NCBI GenBank assembly: GCA_008638015.1 | Contig: VTPD01000007.1 | Span: forward strand, 1-45,246 | Length of the DNA stretch: 45,246 nucleotides | From: Pelagibacteraceae bacterium | GTDB lineage: Bacteria > Pseudomonadota > Alphaproteobacteria > Pelagibacterales > Pelagibacteraceae | Direction: 5' to 3' | Shown here: positions 27,816 to 36,430 of the stretch, one piece after another | Numbering within the stretch: position 1 is the stretch's first letter | Layout: every line of letters begins with the position of its first letter | Position numbers and translations under genes: made by a program | Notes under the pieces: generated by a model | Seen by the model: only the letters and a program-made list of their open reading frames with translations | The model's database searches: none | What the model was told of the DNA's origin: nothing

Positions 27816-28496
27816 TTATTTTAAGCCATCAATTTTTTTTTGTAGATTTTGCAAATCTACCCATGCATTTCTTTTTTGATTTTCATGACGTAGTAAAAAA
27901 CTTGGATGAAAAGATGGCAAAACTAATATACCTAAATTTTTAATATTTAAGTTTATCCATTTTCCCCTATCTGTGGTTAGATTGTATTTGTCGTCAAATA
28001 ATATTTTAAGTGCAAATGAGCCAAGCAAATAAATAATTGATGGTTTAACTAACAAAATATGATCTATTAAATACTTTTTCATTAGTTGTGCATCAGTGTT
28101 ATTGAGCACGTCTTTTTGATCTACTCTAAAATTTATTGCATTTGTTAGATAGACTTTATTTCTATCTAAATTAATTGCCCCAAGCATTTTATTTAATAAT
28201 TCTCCTTCTGCCCCTGTAAATAATTTCATTTCAGTTACATCATTTTTTGAGGGCATATCGCCAATAATCATTATTTTTGAATTTAAACTTCCATCAAAAA
28301 AAACAAACTGATTATCAATTTTATTAAATCTTAAAAATTTTTTTTTTATTTTAGAAAAAAGAAATTCTATATGCTCTTTTTGGGAACTAATATTTTTGCT
28401 GCTATTATTTTTTGTATATATTAAGCTGTTATAAATATCTGTTGAGTGATAATAATATTTAATATTTTCGTTTAAATGTTTATTTGTACTTTTCAT
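27816..28496 (-). CDS. Uracil-DNA glycosylase family-4-like protein lacking all cysteines
   Basis: A 226-residue protein with the uracil-DNA glycosylase superfamily core. The GE/DxPG motif is seen as IGDMPSKND (about 78-86), followed by LFTGAEGELLNKML and VYLTNAI (N119). A LLGSFAL strand and the terminal FHPSFLLR motif (H197) complete the pattern. Family 4 enzymes hold a 4Fe-4S cluster by four cysteines, but this protein contains no cysteine at all. Phe, Asn and Lys stand where the cluster ligands are expected. It may still excise uracil without the cluster, or have changed function. It starts 4 bases from the divergent TPR gene. Confidence 0.8.
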   Translation of the reverse strand: MKSTNKHLNENIKYYYHSTDIYNSLIYTKNNSSKNISSQKEHIEFLFSKIKKKFLRFNKIDNQFVFFDGSLNSKIMIIGDMPSKNDVTEMKLFTGAEGELLNKMLGAINLDRNKVYLTNAINFRVDQKDVLNNTDAQLMKKYLIDHILLVKPSIIYLLGSFALKILFDDKYNLTTDRGKWINLNIKNLGILVLPSFHPSFLLRHENQKRNAWVDLQNLQKKIDGLK

Positions 28497-28500
28497 AAAT

Positions 28501-30207
28501 ATGGGTAAAAAAACTTTTATACATCTTGTAATACTATCTTTTTTAATCTTTATAAATTTAAAAGATGCAAAAGCCTCAATATTTCTATCAAAAGAGAGCT
28601 TGTTAAATTCCTCTGACTATATTTCCAATTATTTAAAAGGAGCTTTATCTGAAAAAAATAACAATTATTTCCAATCAAAAAACTATTTTGCAAAGACTAA
28701 AAAACTAAGTTCTGAGCATTTAGAATATTCTAGACAATATGTAAGTTCTTTAGTTTTAAATGAAAAAATTAGTGACGCATTCACCTATATTCAATCCTTA
28801 GATCAAGCAGCACAAGAAAATTATTTATTTAATTTAGTACAAAGTATTTTTTTAATCAAAAATGGTAACTACTTGCAGGCAAAAAAAATACTTCGATATC
28901 CTGAAGATAATAAAAATTTAAATGATGAGTTGCTAAGCTACATCCATCTTTGGCTCGACACATCTTTTTCCAAGAAACAAGAATCTATTTTAAAAATAGA
29001 ACAATTTAAAAGTAATTTTCAAAATATAAAATTAATTCAAAGCATGTTAATTTATGATTATCTAGATTTTAAAGATTTATATAAACAAAAAGCTAATTTG
29101 GTTTTAAATCAACAACAGCTTGGTAGGTATCATTATTTTCATGTAGTTCATTTATTAAAGAATAATAATTTTATTGCAGCAAAAAAAATTATTAAAAAAC
29201 AACTTGATTATAATGCCAGTAATTTACTAATTAAACAAAGCTTTATTGAATTAGAAAATAAAAATATTAATTTTTTTATTAATTCTTTTGACTCTAGAAA
29301 TATAGATAATGGATTGTCAGAATTATTTTATTTATTTGCAAATTTAATGCAGCAGCAAGAGAATTTAGAGTTGTCTAAATTATATTTTTCAATTTCGCAC
29401 TATTTAAATCCAGATTTTTCTTCAAATTATGTTTTGAAATTTGAAAATTATCTTATTGAAAATAATTCTGATGCTTTAGAATTAGCTACTAAAATATCTT
29501 CGATTGGAAGTGAATTCGAGTGGTATGCAAATTATCAGTTATTGACTCATCCTACGATTTTAAATGAATCAAAAAAACAAATTATTTTACAGAAGTTGGA
29601 AAATGAAATTAAAAAAATAAAATTTTTTAAGTTTTCTAAAACTATGAATTTAGCTAATTACCACCGTAGTAAAAAAAATTACGATATTGCACTTAGTCTT
29701 TATAAAGACATTGAGGGTATCAAGGATATAGATAGGGTTGACTGGAGATATTACTACTTTAGAGGCATTTGTAACGAACGACTAGGTAATTGGATTGAAA
29801 GTGAATCTGATCTACTAAAATCTATAAGCTTATCTCCTAAACAATATACAGTCATAAATTATCTCGCTTATAGTTGGCTTGAAAGAAAAACAAATATTTT
29901 AAAAGCAAAAAAAATGCTTGAAGAGGCCGTAAGTTTAAGTCAGTGGGAGCATGGCTATATTATAGATTCATTGGGCTGGGCTTACTTCTTGCTTGAAGAC
30001 TACACTAAGGCAGAAAAACTTTTGCAACTTGCATATGAGAAAACGCCATATGAATTTGAAGTTTATGATCATTATGGAGATGTTTTGTGGAAAAATAATA
30101 AAAAAATACAGGCAAGATATGTATGGAAAAAAGCTATTAAATTAGATGGGGTAGAAAAAGAAAAAATAGATAAATTAAATCAAAAATTTTTAGATGGTAT
30201 TAATTAA
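28501..30207 (+). CDS. Exported tetratricopeptide-repeat protein
   Basis: 568 residues beginning with a signal peptide (MGKKTFIHLVILSFLIFIN, cleavage likely after KDAKA). The rest is helical with TPR units, clearest at about 385-555. There NYLAYSWLER, YIIDSLGWAYFLLEDYTKAE and YEVYDHYGD-type repeats follow a pattern common in alphaproteobacterial TPR proteins encoded next to ispE. It probably acts in the periplasm or at the envelope as a scaffold; no catalytic site is seen. It overlaps ispE by 14 bases, so the two are translated from the same message. Confidence 0.85.
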   Translation: MGKKTFIHLVILSFLIFINLKDAKASIFLSKESLLNSSDYISNYLKGALSEKNNNYFQSKNYFAKTKKLSSEHLEYSRQYVSSLVLNEKISDAFTYIQSLDQAAQENYLFNLVQSIFLIKNGNYLQAKKILRYPEDNKNLNDELLSYIHLWLDTSFSKKQESILKIEQFKSNFQNIKLIQSMLIYDYLDFKDLYKQKANLVLNQQQLGRYHYFHVVHLLKNNNFIAAKKIIKKQLDYNASNLLIKQSFIELENKNINFFINSFDSRNIDNGLSELFYLFANLMQQQENLELSKLYFSISHYLNPDFSSNYVLKFENYLIENNSDALELATKISSIGSEFEWYANYQLLTHPTILNESKKQIILQKLENEIKKIKFFKFSKTMNLANYHRSKKNYDIALSLYKDIEGIKDIDRVDWRYYYFRGICNERLGNWIESESDLLKSISLSPKQYTVINYLAYSWLERKTNILKAKKMLEEAVSLSQWEHGYIIDSLGWAYFLLEDYTKAEKLLQLAYEKTPYEFEVYDHYGDVLWKNNKKIQARYVWKKAIKLDGVEKEKIDKLNQKFLDGIN

Positions 30208-31066
30208 GCAAGATACAATCTTATCACCAGCCAAAATAAATTTATTTTTAAAAGTTATAAAAAAGCAATCTAATGGATTGCACCAAATTTATAGCTTAGT
30301 TTCACATGTCAATTTGTTTGATAAAATTTACATCTCCGAATCAAGTAAAGACCAAATTAAATTTATTGGAAAATTTTCTAAGAATATTTCTTTAAAAAAA
30401 AATTCAATTTTTAAAGTAATGCATTATTTGAGATTTTATTATCCTTTTTTAAGAAAGAAAAAATTCAATATTAAAGTTGAAAAAAATATTCCAAGCGGAG
30501 CTGGGTTAGGCGGGGGCACTTCAAATGCGGTAAGTCTTTTAAAATTTATTCTCAAAAAATATGAGTTACAATTAAATAAACATAAAATGAAATCAATTTT
30601 AAAAAAAATTGGTTCAGATTCTTATATTTTTCTTAATGACTATCAAAAAATAATTTATGGAACTGGAGATAAATATAAAAAATTTAAATCTAATTTAAAA
30701 TTAAATTTATTTTTAATTTTTCCTAATAAAAGTAATTTAACTCAATTAATTTATAAATCACACCAACGTATTAACGTAAAATATAATTTAACTTTAATAA
30801 TAAAAAGTTTACATAAAAATAAATTTAAATTTTTTGAAAAAAATCAAAATGATTTATTATTTTCTGCAATAAAAAATAATTCTAGACTAAAAAAATTATT
30901 TGAATTACTTAAAGCTAAATCACACCTTAAATTGCTGCAGTTGACTGGTAGCGGATCCTGTTGTTTTGTTGTTTTGCGAAATAAAAAAAACCTTTTAAAT
31001 TGTCAAAAAATCGTTAAAAAACACTGTAAAAGTTATTGGACAGCGGTAGTCAAAACTACTACATAG
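30194..31066 (+). CDS. ispE: 4-diphosphocytidyl-2-C-methyl-D-erythritol kinase IspE
   Basis: GHMP-family kinase of the MEP pathway. The substrate-binding N-terminus is SPAKINLFLKV (K14) with GLHQIYSLV. The ATP loop is PSGAGLGGGTSNA (100-112), followed by GSDSYIF (D142), and motif 3 is LTGSGSCCFV near the C-terminus. The 290 residues are normal. The usual GADVP around the catalytic Asp is altered to GSDSY, which may be lineage drift. With ispH it gives two of the MEP steps in this window. Confidence 0.93.
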   Translation: MVLIKQDTILSPAKINLFLKVIKKQSNGLHQIYSLVSHVNLFDKIYISESSKDQIKFIGKFSKNISLKKNSIFKVMHYLRFYYPFLRKKKFNIKVEKNIPSGAGLGGGTSNAVSLLKFILKKYELQLNKHKMKSILKKIGSDSYIFLNDYQKIIYGTGDKYKKFKSNLKLNLFLIFPNKSNLTQLIYKSHQRINVKYNLTLIIKSLHKNKFKFFEKNQNDLLFSAIKNNSRLKKLFELLKAKSHLKLLQLTGSGSCCFVVLRNKKNLLNCQKIVKKHCKSYWTAVVKTTT

Positions 31067-31076
31067 CTATTTATAT

Positions 31077-31151
31077 TGGGGCTTAGCCAAGCGGTAAGGC
31101 ATCGGTTTTTGATACCGACATTCCCAGGTTCGATCCCTGGAGCCCCAGCCA
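31077..31151 (+). tRNA. tRNA-Gln (anticodon TTG)
   Basis: A complete cloverleaf can be drawn. The acceptor stem TGGGGCT (31077-31083) pairs with AGCCCCA (31141-31147), the discriminator is G31148, and CCA is encoded at 31149-31151. The D arm contains AGCCAAGCGGTAAGGC. The anticodon stem is TCGGT/ACCGA with loop TTTTGAT, giving TTG. The T arm contains GGTTCGATCC. It lies 10 bases after ispE and 12 before the CCA-adding-enzyme-like gene on the same strand. Confidence 0.97.
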
Positions 31152-31163
31152 CCAAGAGAAAAT

Positions 31164-31943
31164 ATGTCAGATAATTTAAATCATATTTCTGAGGCAGTTC
31201 AAGTTTTTGAGCTTTTAAATCCTAACAAAAAACTAGAAACATCTACGATGTTTGTTGGAGGATGTGTTCGAGATCATATTTTAAGTCACCCTATTACAGA
31301 TATTGATTTGGCAACCGTTTTTCATCCTGAAATAGTATCTGAGATTTTAACTAACAATAAATTTAATATTAGTAAAAAATTTATGAATTTTGGTTTAATT
31401 TCTGCAGAATTAAATGATGTAAAATTTGAAATTACAACTTTAAGAGAAGATGTAAAACCCGACGGAAGGTATGCTAAAATTGTTTTTACGAATGACTGGC
31501 TGCTTGATGCTCAAAGAAGGGATTTTACAGTAAATGCTATTTATTATGACATGTTGCAGTCTGAGCAGCATAAATGTTTTTTTGATCCTTATAATGGAAA
31601 AAGTGATTTATTGGATGGAAAAATAAATTTTATTAAAAATTGTGAAGAAAGTATTAATGAAGATTTTGTTAGAGTTTTAAGATATTTTAGATTTTTTCTT
31701 AAATACTCCAAACATGAATATAATTCTAATATTTTAAATTCTTTTTTTCAAAATAAAGAAAAAATTAAAAAAATTAAAAGTAATAGAATGAAGAATGAAT
31801 TACGAAAAATTGTTTTAACAAAAAATTATAGAAAAATTTTAGAAAATGAAAATGTAAGAGAATTTTTTTATTTTATTTACCCAGATTGTGAAAAATTTTT
31901 ACCTTTAGACTATGAAAAGGCTCTTAATTTTTTAGATAACTAA
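31164..31943 (+). CDS. CCA tRNA nucleotidyltransferase / poly(A) polymerase family, short form
   Basis: Class II nucleotidyltransferase with the catalytic head: GGCVRDHIL (G32-) and the metal-binding DIDLA (D46, D48). The nucleotide-recognition [12 protein letters not shown] (118-129) and neck segment [12 protein letters not shown] (166-177) follow, and [10 protein letters not shown] (207-216) resembles the ERxxxE region. It stops at 259 residues, about 120-140 short of usual bacterial enzymes, so most of the body/tail tRNA-binding part is missing. The stop overlaps greA by 4 bases and no continuation is seen. It may be a minimal enzyme or partly decayed. Confidence 0.85.
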   Translation: MSDNLNHISEAVQVFELLNPNKKLETSTMFVGGCVRDHILSHPITDIDLATVFHPEIVSEILTNNKFNISKKFMNFGLISAELNDVKFEITTLREDVKPDGRYAKIVFTNDWLLDAQRRDFTVNAIYYDMLQSEQHKCFFDPYNGKSDLLDGKINFIKNCEESINEDFVRVLRYFRFFLKYSKHEYNSNILNSFFQNKEKIKKIKSNRMKNELRKIVLTKNYRKILENENVREFFYFIYPDCEKFLPLDYEKALNFLDN

Positions 31944-32416
31944 ATATATTTAACATCAAGTATTTCAAAACTCTTTTCACCTGATGGGGTTTCAATTGAT
32001 ACTAAATCTCCCTTATTTTTTCCAATGAATCCTTTTCCCAGAGGTGAGCCAAAAAAAATAAGACCATTTTTAACATCAGCCTCATCTCTTCCCACAATTT
32101 TGTAAGTATTTTTTTTTTCTGTTTCTAAATCTTGAACAATTATTGTGCTAGCAAAGATAACTTTATCATCAGCTTTAATTTTTGTGATGTCAATTACTTC
32201 AGCCAACGCTATGGAAGTTTCTAATTCTTGAATTCTTTTTTCGTTAAGACCTTGCTCTTCTTTAGCTGCATGATATTCAGCATTTTCTTTTAAATCTCCA
32301 TGGGATCTTGCTTCAGAAATTGCAGCAACTATTTTAGGCCTTAAAACTTGCTTTCTTTCATCAAGTTCTAATTTAATTTTTTCTAATCCCTGAACTGTAA
32401 TTGGTTGTTTTTCCAT
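31940..32416 (-). CDS. greA: Transcription elongation factor GreA
   Basis: Binds RNA polymerase and stimulates cleavage of backtracked transcripts. The 158 residues form the N-terminal coiled coil with [23 protein letters not shown] (about 45-67, with the acidic tip) and a C-terminal FKBP-like domain ending [24 protein letters not shown]. Length and layout are standard. It is last in the leftward trmL-hemF-greA set. Confidence 0.97.
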   Translation of the reverse strand: MEKQPITVQGLEKIKLELDERKQVLRPKIVAAISEARSHGDLKENAEYHAAKEEQGLNEKRIQELETSIALAEVIDITKIKADDKVIFASTIIVQDLETEKKNTYKIVGRDEADVKNGLIFFGSPLGKGFIGKNKGDLVSIETPSGEKSFEILDVKYI

Positions 32417-32426
32417 TAATTAATTA

Positions 32427-33269
32427 TTACCACGAAGCAAGAGGGGGTAAAGACATAAATATAGCTTCAATATTTCCTCCTGTAGCAAGTCCGAATTTAG
32501 TACCGCGATCATATAATAAATTAAATTCAGCATATCTTGCTCTTTTATGGAGTTGCTTAAGTTTTTCTTTCTTATTCCATCGAAGATTTATTTTTTTTTC
32601 AATTATGTTTTTTGCAATTTTTAAAAAAACTATACCCACATCTTTAGTGTAAGAAAAATCTTTTTCCCAACTTCCTGTGTTTAAATAGTCATAAAAAATT
32701 CCTCCATCACCCCTAGGTTCTTTTCTATGGGGTAAATAAAAATATTTATCGCAGTTTTTTTTGTGTTTTTTATAATAAGATAAATTGTGTCGATCACACA
32801 TTTTTTTAAGCTCATTGTGAAAATATTTTTTTTGTTTCACATCTGGAATACACGGGGTAACATCCATTCCTCCACCAAACCATTCTTTTGTTGTAACGAT
32901 GTATCTAGTGTTAAAATGCAATGATGGTATTTTGGGATTTTTAAAATGAGCTACTAAAGAAATACCAGCAGCCCAATAATTTGGGTTTTTTTCTGCACCT
33001 GGTATTTGTTTTTTATATTTATTATCAAATTTTCCACTAACTTCCGAAATATTTACACCAACCTTCTCAAATATATTGCCATCTCTTAAAAGTGCCATTT
33101 CCCCACCACCTTCAGATTTTTTTTTAGATTTAATCCATTTTTTTTTTATAAATTGGATTTTCTTTTTTGATTTTTTTTTTTCTAAATTTAAAAATTCATT
33201 ACAAATTTCATTTCGTAAATTTTTGAACCAAGTTTTGGCAATTTTTTTTTTATTTGAAAAAGATTTCAT
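32427..33269 (-). CDS. hemF: Oxygen-dependent coproporphyrinogen III oxidase
   Basis: Aerobic heme-pathway enzyme that converts coproporphyrinogen III to protoporphyrinogen IX. The 280 residues contain GGGEMALLRDGNIFEKVGVN, GGGMDVTPCIPD, RKEPRGDGGIFYDYL and the terminal YAEFNLLYDRGTKFGLATGG, all hallmarks. Its presence implies an aerobic life style, in keeping with the oxidase operon. The start overlaps the trmL stop by 4 bases. Heme made here feeds the cox and bc1 complexes. Confidence 0.97.
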   Translation of the reverse strand: MKSFSNKKKIAKTWFKNLRNEICNEFLNLEKKKSKKKIQFIKKKWIKSKKKSEGGGEMALLRDGNIFEKVGVNISEVSGKFDNKYKKQIPGAEKNPNYWAAGISLVAHFKNPKIPSLHFNTRYIVTTKEWFGGGMDVTPCIPDVKQKKYFHNELKKMCDRHNLSYYKKHKKNCDKYFYLPHRKEPRGDGGIFYDYLNTGSWEKDFSYTKDVGIVFLKIAKNIIEKKINLRWNKKEKLKQLHKRARYAEFNLLYDRGTKFGLATGGNIEAIFMSLPPLASW

Positions 33270-33718
33270 GTAGTTAAATTTATTTGTCTTATAACCTCTG
33301 AACAGATTATTGCTACAGAAGAAGCAATATTAAAAGATCGAACATTTTTATTCATCGGTATAGTTATTTTATTAGCAATAGTATCATGAACATTCTTTGG
33401 AACTCCTGCACTTTCTCTTCCAAAAAGTATTGTATCATTTTTTTTAAATGTAAATTTTGTGTACCCAGTGTTTGTTTTGGTAGTTGCCAAAATTATTCTT
33501 GAGTTTTTTTTATTATTGATAAATTCATCATATGATTCGTAAAATTTCAGATTGCAATTTTCAAGATAATCTAAATAAATTCTGTCTAATTTTTTTTTAT
33601 CAAAAAAATAGCCGCATGGTCTGATAATTTCTAGGTTAACCTCAAAACAAGCACAAATTCTAATGATTGCAGCAGTATTTTGGGCAATATCAGGCTGGTA
33701 TAGAGCTACACTAATCAT
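33266..33718 (-). CDS. trmL: tRNA (cytidine(34)-2'-O)-methyltransferase TrmL
   Basis: A small SPOUT methyltransferase of 150 residues that modifies the wobble base of some leucine tRNAs. ALYQPDIAQNTAAIIRICAC (about 5-24) and the knot motifs LFGRESAGVP and IPMNKNVRSFNIASSVAI (about 121-138) identify TrmL. It is divergent from petA across 83 bases. trmL-hemF next to petABC is a repeated alphaproteobacterial arrangement. Confidence 0.95.
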   Translation of the reverse strand: MISVALYQPDIAQNTAAIIRICACFEVNLEIIRPCGYFFDKKKLDRIYLDYLENCNLKFYESYDEFINNKKNSRIILATTKTNTGYTKFTFKKNDTILFGRESAGVPKNVHDTIANKITIPMNKNVRSFNIASSVAIICSEVIRQINLTT

Positions 33719-33801
33719 TATTTATTATTTTATGCGTCATTCTGGCTATAGAAGTATATTATTAGTTTTTCATATAAACAGTTAATTTAAATTTTAAAAT
33801 A

Positions 33802-34323
33802 ATGAGTGATACTAAAAATAAAGACAAAACTACTAGAAGAGACTTTATAACTACAGTTACTGCAACGGTAGGGGCTGTTGGAGTTGGAGCCGCAGTAATG
33901 CCAATTGTCTCACAAATGAATCCAGATTCTTCAGTAAAAGCATTGGCGTCAATTGAAGTTGATATATCCAAGGTAAAAGAAGGTCAGGAAATAACTGTTT
34001 TGTGGAGAGGCAAACCTGTTTTTATCAAAAGAAGATCTAAGGAAGAAATAGAAAAAGCGCAAAAAGTAAATTTAAAAGATTTAAAGGATCCAGAAGAGGA
34101 TAAGGCTAGAGTTAAAAATCCAGAATGGCTTGTGGTACTCGGTGTTTGTACTCATTTAGGATGTGTTCCGATTGGAGGCAAAGGTGACTATGATGGATGG
34201 TTTTGTCCTTGTCATGGATCTCACTACGATACATCTGGAAGAATAAGGTTGGGTCCTGCACCAACTAACTTAGAGATACCCAAATACGAATTTGTTGGAA
34301 CAGACAAAATTAAAATAGGATAG
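33802..34323 (+). CDS. petA: Ubiquinol-cytochrome c reductase Rieske iron-sulfur subunit
   Basis: The 2Fe-2S subunit of the bc1 complex. A twin-arginine signal-anchor ([19 protein letters not shown], about 11-29) places it across the inner membrane with the head in the periplasm. Cluster ligands are C116 and H118 in CTHLGC, and C135 and H138 in [11 protein letters not shown]121 and C137 form the disulfide. [10 protein letters not shown] follows. Its 173 residues are normal. It is first in petABC, 7 bases before petB. The upstream 83-base gap is AT-rich with no clear operator. Confidence 0.98.
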   Translation: MSDTKNKDKTTRRDFITTVTATVGAVGVGAAVMPIVSQMNPDSSVKALASIEVDISKVKEGQEITVLWRGKPVFIKRRSKEEIEKAQKVNLKDLKDPEEDKARVKNPEWLVVLGVCTHLGCVPIGGKGDYDGWFCPCHGSHYDTSGRIRLGPAPTNLEIPKYEFVGTDKIKIG

Positions 34324-34330
34324 TTTTAAA

Positions 34331-35635
34331 ATGAGCGAATATACATCTAAATCTGAAGAAAAATTTCAACCGGTTCAAACAAATAAAGTGGGCGGATCAC
34401 CTTATACGGGTGTGCTTGGTTGGATTGATAATAGGTTGCCAATTATCAGAATGTTTAGACACGAGTATTTAGATTTTCAAGTACCAAAGTCTTTAAGTTA
34501 TTTTTGGAGCTTTGGCGGAATACTTACAATTTGTCTTCTATTATTAATATTGACCGGGATAAGTTTGGGTATGCATTATAAACCTGATGCTAAATATGCT
34601 TTTGAGTCAGTAGAAAAAATTATGAGAGATGTAAATTTTGGATGGTTAATTCGATATGCTCATATGAATTTAGCGTCATTTTTTTTCATAGCAGTTTATC
34701 TTCATATATTTAGAGGTCTATATTATGGTTCTTATAAAGAACCACGACAACTGATGTGGATTATTGGAATTGTAATATTTTTCTTAATGATGGCAACCGC
34801 GTTTCTTGGATACACTTTGCCATGGGGACAAATGAGTTATTGGGGAGCTACAGTTATTACAAATCTTTTTTCTGCCATTCCTTTATTTGGTGAATCAATT
34901 GTAACATGGCTATGGGGAGATTATTCTGTTGGAGACGCAGCTTTAAATAGATTTTATGTATTACATTGGTTAATTGCATTTTTAATTGTTGGGGTTGTAG
35001 TATTTCATGTAATTGCACTACATATTGTTGGTTCTAACAACCCATCAGGTATCGAACCAAAAGATACAAGAGACACAGTAACTTTTGCACCTTACACGAC
35101 TAGCAAAGATCTTGTTGGAATGTTAGTTTTTCTTTTAATATTTGTTGCAGTTATGATGTATGCGCCAAATTATTTAGGTCATCCAGATAATTATATTCCA
35201 GCAAATCCAATGGTAACACCAGCGCACATTGTTCCCGAGTGGTACTTTTTGCCTTTTTACGCAATCTTAAGAAGTATACCTGATAAATTAATGGGTGTTG
35301 TTGCAATGGTTAGCAGTATTGCTGTATTGGGTTTATTGCCGTGGTTAGATTTTAGCAAAGTAAGATCAAGTGTATTTAGACCAATATGGAAGCAATGTGT
35401 TTTTCTATTTGTCTTAAATTTTTTCGTTCTAATGTATATCGGTGGCGCACCAGCTGAAGGAATTTATTTATTAATTGGCAGAATAGCTACCGCTTTTTGG
35501 TTTGCTTTCTTTTTTATTTTGGCCCCGTTAGTTTCATTAGTTGAAAAACCTTTGCCAATGCCACAAAGTATTCATGAATTTGAGGATTGGAAAAAACAGG
35601 GAAAAATTAAAGTATTTCAATTTTTTGGTAAATAA
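34331..35635 (+). CDS. petB: Ubiquinol-cytochrome c reductase cytochrome b subunit
   Basis: Membrane core of the bc1 complex, with two b hemes and the two quinone sites. The 434 residues include [22 protein letters not shown] and [20 protein letters not shown], whose histidines ligate the hemes. The Qo-site motif is [16 protein letters not shown], and [14 protein letters not shown] is also conserved. It is a full-length fused-type cytochrome b (b6 plus subunit-IV parts). ATG follows petA by 7 bases. Confidence 0.98.
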   Translation: MSEYTSKSEEKFQPVQTNKVGGSPYTGVLGWIDNRLPIIRMFRHEYLDFQVPKSLSYFWSFGGILTICLLLLILTGISLGMHYKPDAKYAFESVEKIMRDVNFGWLIRYAHMNLASFFFIAVYLHIFRGLYYGSYKEPRQLMWIIGIVIFFLMMATAFLGYTLPWGQMSYWGATVITNLFSAIPLFGESIVTWLWGDYSVGDAALNRFYVLHWLIAFLIVGVVVFHVIALHIVGSNNPSGIEPKDTRDTVTFAPYTTSKDLVGMLVFLLIFVAVMMYAPNYLGHPDNYIPANPMVTPAHIVPEWYFLPFYAILRSIPDKLMGVVAMVSSIAVLGLLPWLDFSKVRSSVFRPIWKQCVFLFVLNFFVLMYIGGAPAEGIYLLIGRIATAFWFAFFFILAPLVSLVEKPLPMPQSIHEFEDWKKQGKIKVFQFFGK

Positions 35636-35638
35636 TAA

Positions 35639-36430
35639 ATGAAAAATTATTTAAAATTTATTTTTGTTTTTTCATTTATTTTTATCCTAGGTATTACTAA
35701 TTCCATACAAGCAAAAGAAAGCAACGTAAGTTTATTAAAGCCAAATTGGACTTTTAATGGATTTTTTGGAAAATTTGATAGAGCGCAGCTACAAAGAGGA
35801 TATCAAGTTTACAAAGAAGTTTGTGCATCATGCCACTCTATGAATTTACTTAGTTACAGAAACCTCAGCGAACCTGGAGGACCAGAATTCTCTGAAGCAG
35901 AGGTTAAAGCTTTGGCTGCACAGTATGAAATCCAAGATGGTCCGAATGCAGATGGTGAAATGTTTACTAGAAAAGGTATTCCTTCAGACAGATTCAAAAG
36001 TCCCTATCCAAATGAATTAGCATCGAGAGCCGCAAATGGAGGAGCTTATCCACCTGACATGTCAGTTTTAGTAAAAGCTAGGCCCGGTGAGTCGGATTAT
36101 ATTTATTCAGTATTGATGGGATATGAAGAAAAAGTTCCAGCAAATATAAAATTAGAAGAAGGTGTTTATTATAATAAGTATATGCCTGGAAACAAAATTA
36201 GAATGGCGAAGCCATTAAACAGTGGTGGAGTAGAATATGCCGATGGTACAAAAGCAACAGAAGAACAGATGGCCAAAGATGTTGTTTCTTTTCTTACGTG
36301 GGCAGCAGAGCCACATTTAGAAGCAAGAAAAAAACTGGGTTTTAAATCTGTACTTTATTTACTTATCTTAACTATATTAGTTTATTTAGTTAAAAAGAAA
36401 ATTTGGTCACGTATTGAATCTAAAGTGTAA
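35639..36430 (+). CDS. petC: Cytochrome c1
   Basis: Heme c subunit that passes electrons from the Rieske centre to cytochrome c. A signal peptide (to about residue 25) precedes the CASCH heme site (C62, C65, H66). The likely sixth ligand Met is in NKIRMAKPL. A C-terminal span (about 243-258) anchors it. The 263 residues are normal for the alphaproteobacterial form. The 3' end overlaps the convergent ychF by 24 bases. Confidence 0.97.
   Translation: MKNYLKFIFVFSFIFILGITNSIQAKESNVSLLKPNWTFNGFFGKFDRAQLQRGYQVYKEVCASCHSMNLLSYRNLSEPGGPEFSEAEVKALAAQYEIQDGPNADGEMFTRKGIPSDRFKSPYPNELASRAANGGAYPPDMSVLVKARPGESDYIYSVLMGYEEKVPANIKLEEGVYYNKYMPGNKIRMAKPLNSGGVEYADGTKATEEQMAKDVVSFLTWAAEPHLEARKKLGFKSVLYLLILTILVYLVKKKIWSRIESKV

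Noticed and set aside
31067-31164. tRNA-Gln as a phage or island integration site
   Set aside because: No integrase and no partial tRNA copy is present; the flanking genes are core genes with normal spacing.
33784-33793. AATTTAAATT palindrome before petA
   Set aside because: Only A and T, very likely by chance in this base composition, and too close to the ATG for a clear operator role.
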